A stretch of 64,000 nucleotides of DNA from Flavobacteriales bacterium (lineage in GTDB: Bacteria; Bacteroidota; Bacteroidia; Flavobacteriales_D; Crocinitomicaceae): positions 1 to 64,000 of the forward strand of contig CANITF010000013.1 of NCBI GenBank assembly GCA_947470515.1, in the 5' to 3' direction. Numbering within the stretch: the first letter of the stretch is position 1; every line of letters starts with the position of its first letter. Shown here piece after piece: positions 44,543-53,591 of the stretch. The notes under the pieces were generated by a model, which made no database searches, was not told the DNA's origin, and saw only the letters and a list, made by a program, of their open reading frames with translations. The position numbers and the translations under genes are program-made.

Positions 44543-47278
44543 ATGAGAAAGTCAATACTATCCATATTTGCTATTTTTGCGCTGACCATATTAAGTTATG
44601 GTCAGTCAAAGGTAGAATTGAGTGGAACTGTTATCGATAAAGAAACGGATGAAACCGTTGTTGGAGCAAAGGTTGTTTGTGATAATATTTTAATTATCAA
44701 AACAGATATAGATGGAAAGTATTTCTTTCAAGTTGATGCTGACAAAACGCATGAACTAAAAATCACATGTGTTGGTTTCGACACGTTAGTTTTAAGTGTT
44801 AAGGTAGGAAACCAATCTACTCTATTTGATGTTGTTCTGCCCAAATATGGAAAAGAAATAGATGAGGTTATTGTAAAAGCTGATGCAGCAAAAACGAGAG
44901 ACACTCCTATTGCTTTCTCAAAATTAACCGCGAAGCAAATTTCAGAAGATTTAGGAACAAGAGATTTACCAATGCTTTTGAACTCAACTCCAGGTGCTTA
45001 CGCAACTGAACAAGGTGGAGGGGCAGGAGATGCACGTGTTTCAATTCGTGGATTTGACCAGCGAAATATTGCCGTTTTAGTCGATGGTGTTCCTGTAAAC
45101 GACATGGAAAATGGTCAAGTTTATTGGAGCAACTGGGATGGTATAGGAGATATTACGCGTTACATGCAAGTACAGCGTGGTTTAGGAGCATCGAAATTAT
45201 CTATTGTTTCGGTAGGTGGTACAATGAATATTGTCACAAAAGGAATTGATGCCAAAATGGGTGCTTCCATAAAAAATGAAGTGAACTATTATGGATTGTA
45301 TAAAACGTCTTTTGGTTATAATACGGGATTGTTAAAAGGGAATTGGGGTGTTACTGTTGCAGGTTCTCGAAAATGGGGAACTAGTTTTGCAGACGCAACT
45401 TATGATGATGCATGGTCTTATTTCTTTAAAGTTCAAAAGAAATTTGATAAACATTTGATTAGCTTTGGAGTGAATGGAGCTCCTCAATCTCATGGTCAAC
45501 GAACAACGCGTTTACCCATTGCTGTTATAGATAAAGGTTTAGCTGAAAGAGCTGGGATCAATTATCAAGAATCATTAGATTCTATTAGTGCTTTAAGTAA
45601 CTCTCAATATACTTCGCCGTCTTTAGGTGCTAGAGGAATTCGATACAATCCAAATTCTGGTAGAATAAATGGTGAAATTTTTAATGAGAAAATTAATTAT
45701 TTCCATAAACCACAGTTTAATTTATCACATTCTTTTGATCCAAATGATAAAATCAATTTGACAACAGTTGCATATATGTCGATTGGTAAAGGCGGTGGAA
45801 CTGGATTGAAGAATCAGACATCTCGCGACACGTTGGATGGACTGATTAATATGCAGGATTTATTTACATTTAATTCTACGAATTTTGCGAATTTGTATAG
45901 CACTACTGAACATGTTTCAAGTAATTACATTCGTTCTTCAAATAACGATCACAAATGGTATGGATTGTTGTCAACATTAAATTACCGAATTAATAAACAA
46001 TGGTCTACTATGTTTGGCGTTGATGCGCGTTATTATAAAGGCTCCCATTATCAATCAGTATACGATTTATTAGGTGGTGATTATACTATCGATAATGTTG
46101 ATCAAAATCAACAAGCACCTACTCCAGGAAACACGTCCAATTCGATGAAACGAGTAGGTGATAAAGTTGCTTATTATAATGATGCAACCGTAAAATGGGG
46201 TGGTGTTTTTGGACAAGTTGAGTACAAAAAAGATAAATGGAGTACATTCATAACTGCTTCAATTAATGAAACGGGATATCAACGTATCGACTATTTTAAA
46301 AATAAAGATATTGTTTTAGATGATACAACGTTGATTCAAGCAGTTGGGTATGGAGATACAATTAATTATAATGGTATTGACTATACCAATAATTCCGCTG
46401 AAGCAAGATATGCAACAACAGATGAAAAATGGTTTATGGGTTCAACGATTAAAGCTGGAGCAAACTATAACATCGATAAGCATCACAATGTTTTCTTTAA
46501 TACGGGATATTTAAATATCGCTCCTAAAATGAATACTGTTTTTGATAATAATAATAGAGAATTATTAGATATTAAAAATCAAAAAGTAACGTCTGTTGAA
46601 TTGGGGTATGGTTTCAAAAGTAAGAGATTTTCTTCGAACATAAATGCTTATTATACACTTTGGGAAAATAAACCGCCTCAATTTACTGCAACAACTCCCG
46701 ATGGAGATTCATATAACATCAATGGATTGGATGCTTTGCATAAAGGGATTGAGCTAGATTTTATTTATAAGATTTTGCCAAATCTTGATTTTGAAGGTTT
46801 AGCTTCACTAGGTGATTGGAAAACCATTTCTTCAAGTTTCGCTACCATAATAGATCAAAATGGTGTTGTTTTAGATACTATCGACTTTAGTGCTATAAAT
46901 GTTCATGTTGGCGATGCCGCTCAATTACAAATAGGAGGTAGTTTGCGTTATGAAATTATAGAAGATTTATATTTAAAATTAAGATTCACCTATTTCGATA
47001 AAAATTATGCAAATTTCGATCCAACGGGATTGGTAGGAGTGAATAAGGACAGAGAATCATGGAAAATGCCAAGTTATAGTTTGTTAGATTTTAATTTTGG
47101 TTATGACTTTAAATTCTCAAAAAAATGTAAAGCCACAATTAGTGGTGGAATAATGAATATTTTGAATGCCGTCTATATTACAGATGCGCAAAATGGTGCA
47201 AGTTTCGACGCTTCTACTGCAACAGTCTTTGTTGGGATGGGTAGACGATTTAGTATGGGGCTTAAAGTTGGATTTTAA
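44543..47278 (+). CDS. TonB-dependent outer-membrane receptor
   Basis: 911 aa. Signal peptide (MRKSILSIFAIFALTILSYG-QSK), an N-terminal carboxypeptidase-regulatory-like domain (~22-105, ending DVVLPKYG), a plug domain (~115-235, with RVSIRGFDQRNIAVLVDGVPVNDMENGQVYWSNWDGI) and a 22-strand barrel ending in GLKVGF. No SusD gene follows. Its place between an LTD protein (34-nt gap) and a secreted endonuclease (25-nt gap) suggests uptake of nucleic-acid breakdown products or of a metal needed by these enzymes; the substrate is inference. Confidence 0.92.
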   Translation: MRKSILSIFAIFALTILSYGQSKVELSGTVIDKETDETVVGAKVVCDNILIIKTDIDGKYFFQVDADKTHELKITCVGFDTLVLSVKVGNQSTLFDVVLPKYGKEIDEVIVKADAAKTRDTPIAFSKLTAKQISEDLGTRDLPMLLNSTPGAYATEQGGGAGDARVSIRGFDQRNIAVLVDGVPVNDMENGQVYWSNWDGIGDITRYMQVQRGLGASKLSIVSVGGTMNIVTKGIDAKMGASIKNEVNYYGLYKTSFGYNTGLLKGNWGVTVAGSRKWGTSFADATYDDAWSYFFKVQKKFDKHLISFGVNGAPQSHGQRTTRLPIAVIDKGLAERAGINYQESLDSISALSNSQYTSPSLGARGIRYNPNSGRINGEIFNEKINYFHKPQFNLSHSFDPNDKINLTTVAYMSIGKGGGTGLKNQTSRDTLDGLINMQDLFTFNSTNFANLYSTTEHVSSNYIRSSNNDHKWYGLLSTLNYRINKQWSTMFGVDARYYKGSHYQSVYDLLGGDYTIDNVDQNQQAPTPGNTSNSMKRVGDKVAYYNDATVKWGGVFGQVEYKKDKWSTFITASINETGYQRIDYFKNKDIVLDDTTLIQAVGYGDTINYNGIDYTNNSAEARYATTDEKWFMGSTIKAGANYNIDKHHNVFFNTGYLNIAPKMNTVFDNNNRELLDIKNQKVTSVELGYGFKSKRFSSNINAYYTLWENKPPQFTATTPDGDSYNINGLDALHKGIELDFIYKILPNLDFEGLASLGDWKTISSSFATIIDQNGVVLDTIDFSAINVHVGDAAQLQIGGSLRYEIIEDLYLKLRFTYFDKNYANFDPTGLVGVNKDRESWKMPSYSLLDFNFGYDFKFSKKCKATISGGIMNILNAVYITDAQNGASFDASTATVFVGMGRRFSMGLKVGF

Positions 47279-47303
47279 CAATTAACAATTAACAAATAAA
47301 AAA

Positions 47304-49469
47304 ATGAAAAGAATTATTGGTTTATCATTACTGGCTTTGCTAGTGAATTTAGCGGTTAATGCTCAAGCAGTATTGCCAACGAACTGGAGTTTTACAACGG
47401 TAAATTTACCTACAGGTTGGACAGAATCAGGAACAATGTTTTATTCTGCCTCAGGTAACACACCTCCAGCAATGAAATTTGATAATACGGGAGATTACTT
47501 GACAATTAATTTTAATAGTAATCCAGGAAATTTGACATATTACCTAGCAGGAAATGGTTTCTCTGGTGGAACATTTACTGTTGAGGAATCTGATTTAGGC
47601 ACAGCTTGGACAACATTACATACGCATACTACTCCGCCTGATGCTGTATATGCATTGTTCACTGATGTCCCTCAAATTACAACACGTTTTATTCGTTTTA
47701 AATACACAAATAAAGTTGCTGGAAATATTGGTTTAGATGACGTGGATATTGTTGTTGCTCCTCCTGGACCAGCACAAGAGATAAATGTGAAGCAAGGTGC
47801 AACAACAATTGTCTCTGGCGGTACATATTTAGTAAATTCAGCTGTTGCAACAATGACACCGACAACTTTTACAGTTGAGAATTTAGGATTGGTTAACACC
47901 TTGAATGTTGCTTCTGCAACTCTTTCTGGAACAAATGCTGCTGATTTTTCTGTTGCTTCTTTTCCTGCAACTGTAGCTTTTACATCTACAGGAAATTTAG
48001 TATTGAACTTCACTCCAACAGCTTCAGGAACAAGAAATGCTGTTCTTACAATTGCAAGTAATGATGTTGACGAAGCATCGTATGTTATTAATTTATATGG
48101 AGTAGGTGGAGCTTTAGCTACTGAACCATCTGCTCAAGCAACGAATTTGAGTTTTTCGAATGTGAAGACATATCGTCTAACGGCTTCTTTTACGCCTGCT
48201 GCTTCAGTTGAGGGTTATATCGTTTTAAGAAAGAAAGCATCTGCAATTACAGGAGTTCCTGCTGATGGTGTAGTTTACCAAAGAGGTGACAACGTTGGTG
48301 ATGCACAAGTTGTTTTTAGTGGAACGGCAACAAGCTTTTCACCAAATAACATTATAGCATCTACAGGTTACTATTTTGCAGTTTATACGTTTAATGGTCC
48401 TAGTATTTTTAGAAATTATAATACGACTGCACCGTTAACTGGAAATGTTTCAACTCCAGCTACAATGATGCCTCCAACTATGTATAATGGTATCAATTCT
48501 TCAAGTGCTTCGTTTGTTGCTGATTTACATGCTTTGGTTAATCCACATCAAATGCAATTCTATAGCAGTTATACAAACTTCATGATTAACTTGTTTGAGG
48601 CACGTGATACTACTTTGGATAGAAGAGTAATTACATGTGTTTATAGTGGTGAGAATAAAATCTATACTGAACCTTTTGATTTTACAACAAATGGTTACAG
48701 TCGTGAGCATACTTATTGCCACAGTTGGATGCCAACAAATCCAGCACAAGCTTTACCAGAATACAATGATTATCACCATTTATTCCCTACAAGACTTGAC
48801 TCTGCTAACATCGTAAGAAGCAATTATCCTTTAGGTGTTGTTGTAAATGTTACTTCAACATTTTTAGGCGCTAAATATGGTACAAATGCGAATGGTCAAA
48901 CAGTTTATGAACCAAGAGATGAACACAAAGGCGACGCTGCAAGAGCGATGATGTATGAAGCGATTTGCTATACAACTGTTAGTGGAAATAGCTGGGCATT
49001 GCCAAGTAATATTAGTTCTTCTATTCCTTATGGTCAAGATCAAGCAATTTTGAAGCAATGGCATTTCCAAGATGCACCAGATGCATGGGAAATTTCAAGA
49101 AATGATTTTATTGATTCAGTGCAAAATAATAGAAATCCATTTGTTGATAGTGTTGATTTTGTATGCTTCGTAAATTTCAGTAATATGACTTACGAGCCTT
49201 TAGGATGTATCGCTGCAATTGAAGAAATTTTAAATGCTGGATTTATTGTTTATCCAAATCCTGCAAAAAATGAATTGACATTGCATGTTGATGCAACATC
49301 AATTACTTCTTATGAGATAATTGACATTCAAGGACGCGTTGTGTTGTCTGCTGAAAATTTGAACTTAATTGGTGTTAAAGTCAATACGTCAAATTTAAAA
49401 TCAGGAGCATATATCGTAAAAGCAATAACTCCTTATGGTGTAGCTCAAAAATCTTTGATTATCGAGTAA
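47304..49469 (+). CDS. T9SS-secreted endonuclease I family nuclease
   Basis: 721 aa. Signal peptide MKRIIGLSLLALLVNLAVNA-QAV. Residues ~22-150 are a beta-rich carbohydrate-binding-like module, ~155-270 a choice-of-anchor-D-like domain (NVKQGATTIVSGGTY to INLYGVGG), and ~280-385 a fibronectin-like part. The endonuclease I domain spans ~390-620, with SREHTYCHSW (His469) and DYHHLFPT (His491/His492), the expected metal/catalytic pattern of Vvn/EndA nucleases. The C-terminal ~75 residues (VYPNPAKNELTLHV onward) are a T9SS type-A domain. Probably degrades DNA or RNA outside the cell. A short 7-bp tandem repeat precedes the ATG. Confidence 0.9.
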   Translation: MKRIIGLSLLALLVNLAVNAQAVLPTNWSFTTVNLPTGWTESGTMFYSASGNTPPAMKFDNTGDYLTINFNSNPGNLTYYLAGNGFSGGTFTVEESDLGTAWTTLHTHTTPPDAVYALFTDVPQITTRFIRFKYTNKVAGNIGLDDVDIVVAPPGPAQEINVKQGATTIVSGGTYLVNSAVATMTPTTFTVENLGLVNTLNVASATLSGTNAADFSVASFPATVAFTSTGNLVLNFTPTASGTRNAVLTIASNDVDEASYVINLYGVGGALATEPSAQATNLSFSNVKTYRLTASFTPAASVEGYIVLRKKASAITGVPADGVVYQRGDNVGDAQVVFSGTATSFSPNNIIASTGYYFAVYTFNGPSIFRNYNTTAPLTGNVSTPATMMPPTMYNGINSSSASFVADLHALVNPHQMQFYSSYTNFMINLFEARDTTLDRRVITCVYSGENKIYTEPFDFTTNGYSREHTYCHSWMPTNPAQALPEYNDYHHLFPTRLDSANIVRSNYPLGVVVNVTSTFLGAKYGTNANGQTVYEPRDEHKGDAARAMMYEAICYTTVSGNSWALPSNISSSIPYGQDQAILKQWHFQDAPDAWEISRNDFIDSVQNNRNPFVDSVDFVCFVNFSNMTYEPLGCIAAIEEILNAGFIVYPNPAKNELTLHVDATSITSYEIIDIQGRVVLSAENLNLIGVKVNTSNLKSGAYIVKAITPYGVAQKSLIIE

Positions 49470-49470
49470 A

Positions 49471-50178
49471 ATGATTTTTAAATTAGTTAGTATATTTTTC
49501 ATTGGAGCAGGTCTTTGGGCCTGCTCTTCTGTTAATACAGTAGTTGTTCATTCAAGTGCTGTAAGCGTGAATAATGAGCAAAAAACGAATGCGCATGTCG
49601 ATAGTATTATCATGCCATACAAAGATTCGTTGAGCCTTGAAATGAATGAAGTAATTGCAAATGCCACAACGAATTTTTCAGTAAAAAGACCGAATTCAAA
49701 TCTCGGAAATTGGGTGGCTGACGGAATCTTCGTCAATCAAACAAAAACGGTACGTTTAACAAAACCAATTATCTGTTTATTGAATAGTGGTGGAATACGA
49801 TCAACAATCAATAAAGGGCCTGTCACAATTGGCGATATGTTTAAATTAATGCCATTTGATAATGAAATAGTTTGGGTTGAATTACCTGTTTCTGTAATTC
49901 CCGAAATTGAAGAATATCTTAAAAAGTCAGGTGGAGAACCAATTTCAAATGCCATATTGAAAAATGGAAAACTTATTTTTAATAATTGGAATGAAAATTC
50001 AAGTTCATTTTGGGTAATTACATCCGATTATCTAATGAATGGTGGAGATAAAATGAATTTTTTCGCAAAGAAACTAAGCATAAATAAAACAGGAACACTG
50101 ATGAGAGATGCCTTAATAACCGAAGCAAGATTTCAGCGTGTTATTGAAGAAGATACAACCATTCGAATTTCCTTTTAA
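49471..50178 (+). CDS. 5'-nucleotidase C-terminal-domain lipoprotein
   Basis: 235 aa. Lipoprotein signal MIFKLVSIFFIGAGLWAC. The mature part is only the C-terminal substrate-binding domain of the UshA/5'-nucleotidase family: NSNLGNWVADGI, LLNSGGIRSTINKGPVTIGDMFKLMPFDNEIVWVEL and TSDYLMNGGDKM. The catalytic metallophosphatase domain is absent and is encoded by the next gene. Starts 1 nt after the nuclease stop and ends 1 nt before the next start, so translation of all three is probably coupled. Confidence 0.9.
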   Translation: MIFKLVSIFFIGAGLWACSSVNTVVVHSSAVSVNNEQKTNAHVDSIIMPYKDSLSLEMNEVIANATTNFSVKRPNSNLGNWVADGIFVNQTKTVRLTKPIICLLNSGGIRSTINKGPVTIGDMFKLMPFDNEIVWVELPVSVIPEIEEYLKKSGGEPISNAILKNGKLIFNNWNENSSSFWVITSDYLMNGGDKMNFFAKKLSINKTGTLMRDALITEARFQRVIEEDTTIRISF

Positions 50179-50179
50179 T

Positions 50180-51082
50180 ATGAAAAGAAGAGAGTTTGTC
50201 CAAAATACTTTTTTAGTCACTGGTGGAATTTTAATTGCTGGCAATGCGTTGGCATTTGAGGGGAAAAAGAAGGCACCTAAACTGACTATTTTACATACTA
50301 ACGATACACATTCTAATATTGATCCTTTTCCATCAAATCACGCTAAGTTTCCAAATATGGGAGGCGTATCTAAGCGTTTTGAATTAATTCAAAAAATCCG
50401 AGAAGAAGAAGAACATGTATTAGTACTTGATGCTGGAGATATTTTTCAAGGAACACCTTATTTTAATAAATTTGGTGGTGTACTTGAAATGAAATTAATG
50501 ACTGCCATGGGATATGATGCTGCTACCATGGGAAATCATGATTTTGACGGCGGAATGGACGGTTTTTTAAAAGCGCAGAAATTTGCTGATTTTCCATTTT
50601 TGTGCGCAAATTATGATTTTTCTGAAACGATCTTAAAAGATGTTACTCAGGCTAATGTTATCATTAAAAAAGGAAAAATTAAAGTCGGTATTTTTGGAAT
50701 TGGGGTTGAATTACAGGGCTTAGTGCCTGATGATAAATTTGGTAAAACAAGCTATTTAGACCCTATAAAAACAGCAAATGAACAAGCAAATATCCTTAAG
50801 AAAAAAGGTTGTGATTTAATTATTTGCCTCTCCCATTTGGGTTTTGAATATGATACAGATAAAGTATCCGATCGACTATTGGCTCAAAAAACAAAAAACA
50901 TTCATTTAATACTCGGTGGGCACACGCATACATTTTTAGAAAAACCAGTTGAAGAGAAGAATTTAGAAGGTCAAATTGTTCTTGTTAATCAAGTAGGGTG
51001 GGGCGGAGTTCAACTTGGAAAGTTAGAGTTTGAATTCGATAAAGCATTTTTAGCAAAAAAAGATGCCATTATTGTGAAATAA
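50180..51082 (+). CDS. 5'-nucleotidase/metallophosphatase catalytic subunit
   Basis: 300 aa. The N-terminus MKRREFVQNTFLVTGGILIAGNALA carries a twin-arginine (RREF) pattern and a hydrophobic stretch, a likely Tat signal. The calcineurin-like catalytic domain has LTILHTNDTHSN, LDAGDIFQGTP, MGNHDFDGG, CLSHLGFEYD and LILGGHTHTF, covering all metal ligands. It lacks the UshA C-terminal domain, which is the preceding gene. The open frame extends 14 codons upstream into that gene, but ATG 50180 gives the signal peptide. Expected to dephosphorylate nucleoside 5'-monophosphates. Confidence 0.92.
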   Translation: MKRREFVQNTFLVTGGILIAGNALAFEGKKKAPKLTILHTNDTHSNIDPFPSNHAKFPNMGGVSKRFELIQKIREEEEHVLVLDAGDIFQGTPYFNKFGGVLEMKLMTAMGYDAATMGNHDFDGGMDGFLKAQKFADFPFLCANYDFSETILKDVTQANVIIKKGKIKVGIFGIGVELQGLVPDDKFGKTSYLDPIKTANEQANILKKKGCDLIICLSHLGFEYDTDKVSDRLLAQKTKNIHLILGGHTHTFLEKPVEEKNLEGQIVLVNQVGWGGVQLGKLEFEFDKAFLAKKDAIIVK

Positions 51083-51132
51083 AAACCTAACTTTTACATT
51101 ATAGTAAACGTTGATTAACTTAAAATCAAATT

Positions 51133-51849
51133 ATGAGAAACATATTCACTACAATTTATTTTTTAGGGTTTGTTCTTTCTGCTTTTGCCCAAGAAGAGAA
51201 AATTATCGTTATAGACCGAGGAACTGGCAAAACGTATAAAGAGAAAAGAGAAAGAATCCTTGTAGATAGTAAATCAGTAATGAAGTACAGCCCACTGCAA
51301 ATGGTTGTTGGCGAAATTAATTTTGGATACGAAAGAAAAATTGATGAGCTATCAAGTGTTGAATTTGAATTCGGTCCGACGTTATCGAATATTGGTTTGA
51401 CCGTTACAGACAACCATTACAATGATCCATTTGGCGGCAGCTATGTCGAGGAAACGAGTAAATTAGGATTCTTTGGTTCGGTGGGTTATAGATTTTACCC
51501 GATGGATAATGGAAAAGTATTAAATGGTTTTTATGTGTCACCCGTTTTGAAATACCGTTTAATGAATTTTGGAATTCACGATTATTCTGAAAATTTGGAT
51601 GATACAAAAGGAAGTGAAAATCACATGTATTTTACATTCAACTTTGGAGTGCAACGTTGGTTATCTCAAAATTTCTCGTTGGATATGTTTGGAGGTATAG
51701 GTCTAGGTTACGAATCTCATATGCGCTTTAATACTGCAGCAACTTATGATGGCAATACCGGAATCTATTCCTATTACTGGGATAGAAAATCATTTGATGG
51801 CGTAAGATTTGTTTTTACAGGAGGCGTTAAAATTGGAATTGGACGTTGA
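51133..51849 (+). CDS. Outer-membrane beta-barrel protein (DUF3575-like)
   Basis: 238 aa. Signal peptide MRNIFTTIYFLGFVLSAFA-QEE, a charged segment, then PLQMVVGEINFGYERKIDELSSVEFEFGPT, a pattern like DUF3575 outer-membrane proteins, and further strands with aromatic ends (GSVGYRFYP, GLGYESHMRF) ending GVKIGIGR. Function unknown. Last gene before a terminator; the 50-nt gap from the metallophosphatase has TAACTTTT, one base off the promoter box, so it may be co-transcribed or separate. Confidence 0.68.
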   Translation: MRNIFTTIYFLGFVLSAFAQEEKIIVIDRGTGKTYKEKRERILVDSKSVMKYSPLQMVVGEINFGYERKIDELSSVEFEFGPTLSNIGLTVTDNHYNDPFGGSYVEETSKLGFFGSVGYRFYPMDNGKVLNGFYVSPVLKYRLMNFGIHDYSENLDDTKGSENHMYFTFNFGVQRWLSQNFSLDMFGGIGLGYESHMRFNTAATYDGNTGIYSYYWDRKSFDGVRFVFTGGVKIGIGR

Positions 51850-51869
51850 TTAGTTGCTCGTTAAAAGAA

Positions 51870-51989
51870 GTTGCAAATTACAAGTTATTAGCTGCAAAAA
51901 AAAGCCAAGTTCAATTAGAACGAGGCTTTTTTAGTTATTAGCAACTAGCAACTAGCAACTAGCAACTAGCAATTTGCAACTAGCAACTA
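51870..51989. repeat. GTTGC-family arm plus 7-bp tandem GCAACTA array
   Basis: 51870-51895 matches the 26-nt arm of the palindrome at 21486-21584 at 22 positions. After a terminator hairpin, 51941-51989 contains seven 7-bp units, six GCAACTA and one GCAATTT. The last unit supplies the TAG stop codon of lpdA on the minus strand. Confidence 0.7.
51898..51932. terminator. Bidirectional terminator between barrel gene and lpdA
   Basis: Stem AAAAAAGCC / GGCTTTTTT with a 17-nt loop between convergent genes. Confidence 0.85.
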
Positions 51990-53378
51990 TAAGTGGATTA
52001 CTTCACCATATGCCGCCGCTGCAGCTTCCATAATCGCTTCCGACATAGTTGGGTGCGGGTGAACAGTTTTGATGATATCGTGTCCAGTTGTTTCCAATTT
52101 ACGAATAGATACAATTTCAGCAATCATTTCAGTTACATTTGCTCCAATCATGTGAGCTCCTAATAACTCTCCGTATTTAGCTCCAAAGATTAATTTTACA
52201 AATCCATCTTTTACACCCGCAGCACTTGCTTTTCCAGATGCTGAAAATGGGAATTTACCAACTTTAATTTCTAAACCTGCTTCTTTCGCTGCTTTTTCAG
52301 TCATGCCGACAGATGAGATTTCAGGTGAACAATAGGTACAACCTGGGATGTTTCCATAATCTAATGGCTCTGGTGAATGTCCAGCAATTTTCTCAACACA
52401 AATAATTCCTTCCGCTGAAGCAACGTGAGCCAAAGCTGGTGTTGGAATAACATCTCCAATTGCATAAACTCCTGGGATATTTGTTTGGTAAAAATCATTT
52501 ACTAAAATTCTACCTTTATCTACAACGATTCCAACTTCTTCTAATCCTAAATTCTCAATATTTGCTTGAATTCCAACTGCTGAAAGAACAACATCACATT
52601 CAATTTTCTCTTCTCCTTTTGCTGTTTTAACAGTTACAACACATCCTTTTCCTTTCGTGTCAACTGATTCAACTGAAGCATTCGTCATTACAGTAATTCC
52701 CATTTTCTTGAATGATTTTTCTAATTGCTTAGAAACTTCTTCATCTTCAATAGGAACAATGTTTGGTAAATATTCAACAACAGTAACTTCTGTCCCAATT
52801 GCTTTATAGAAATAGGCAAATTCAACACCGATTGCTCCTGAACCAACAACAACAATTTTCTTTGGTTGAGATTTCAAGGTCATTGCTTGACGGTATCCGA
52901 TAATTTTTTCTCCATCTTGTGGAAGATTTGGCAATTCACGCGAACGTGCACCAGTCGAAATGATAACTCCTTTGTCAGCAGAATATTCTGTAACAACTCC
53001 ATCTTCACCCGTAACAGATACATTTTTTCCAGCTTTTACAATAGCATTTCCTTTGATCACGTCAATTTTATTCTTTTTCATCAAGAATTGAATTCCTGCA
53101 CTCATACCATTTGCAACACCACGACTGCGATCAACCATTGCAGTAAAATCAACATTCGCTTCCTTTACGGTGATACCATAATCACTTGCATGCGTCAAAT
53201 ACTCAAATACATTTGCACTCTTTAACAATGCTTTTGTTGGAATACATCCCCAATTCAAGCAAATCCCGCCCAATTCTTCACGCTCAATAATAGCTGTTTT
53301 TAAACCTAACTGAGATGCACGAATGGCTGCAACGTATCCCCCAGGACCACTACCGATAACTATAATGTCGTAATTCAT
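51987..53378 (-). CDS. lpdA: Dihydrolipoyl dehydrogenase (E3)
   Basis: 463-aa flavoprotein that reoxidises lipoamide in 2-oxo-acid dehydrogenase complexes. FAD motif VIGSGPGGYVAAIRA at the start, redox disulfide Cys40/Cys45 in GGICLNWGCIPTK, NAD-binding VVVGSGAIGVEFAYFY, and the C-terminal HPHPTMSE with catalytic His442/Glu447. The E1 and E2 genes are not nearby. The stop codon lies in a tandem repeat. Confidence 0.97.
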   Translation of the reverse strand: MNYDIIVIGSGPGGYVAAIRASQLGLKTAIIEREELGGICLNWGCIPTKALLKSANVFEYLTHASDYGITVKEANVDFTAMVDRSRGVANGMSAGIQFLMKKNKIDVIKGNAIVKAGKNVSVTGEDGVVTEYSADKGVIISTGARSRELPNLPQDGEKIIGYRQAMTLKSQPKKIVVVGSGAIGVEFAYFYKAIGTEVTVVEYLPNIVPIEDEEVSKQLEKSFKKMGITVMTNASVESVDTKGKGCVVTVKTAKGEEKIECDVVLSAVGIQANIENLGLEEVGIVVDKGRILVNDFYQTNIPGVYAIGDVIPTPALAHVASAEGIICVEKIAGHSPEPLDYGNIPGCTYCSPEISSVGMTEKAAKEAGLEIKVGKFPFSASGKASAAGVKDGFVKLIFGAKYGELLGAHMIGANVTEMIAEIVSIRKLETTGHDIIKTVHPHPTMSEAIMEAAAAAYGEVIHL

Positions 53379-53473
53379 ATGCTTCTATTATAAAAAAGTT
53401 GTGTGCGAAGTTAAGTATTTTTCTTTTCTACGAGTACTTTATGAAAGAACAAAATTCTCAACTTGGTGAAACA

Positions 53474-53519
53474 AAAAAGCCACAGTAAACACATTTAATC
53501 TTTGCGTCTGTGGCTTTTT
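53474..53519 (-). terminator. Terminator downstream of the RND efflux operon
   Basis: Perfect 12-bp stem AAAAAGCCACAG / CTGTGGCTTTTT around a 22-nt loop, followed on both sides by T-rich DNA; located 72 nt past the efflux pump stop. Confidence 0.85.
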
Positions 53520-53556
53520 GAAACTATAAACCCTTCAGCAAAAGCTCAGGACATTG

Positions 53557-53584
53557 CTATCAGTTATAAACTATCAGTTATAAA
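53557..53584. repeat. Two tandem CTATCAGTTATAAA units
   Basis: Two identical 14-bp copies, with a further partial ACTTTCAACTA following. Degenerate relatives occur at 2389-2418. Lies just beyond the stop of the RND pump gene. Confidence 0.55.
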
Positions 53585-53591
53585 CTTTCAA

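Noticed and set aside
51941-51989. CRISPR-like short repeats
   Set aside because: Units are 7 bp with no spacers; this is a simple tandem repeat, and no cas genes are nearby.
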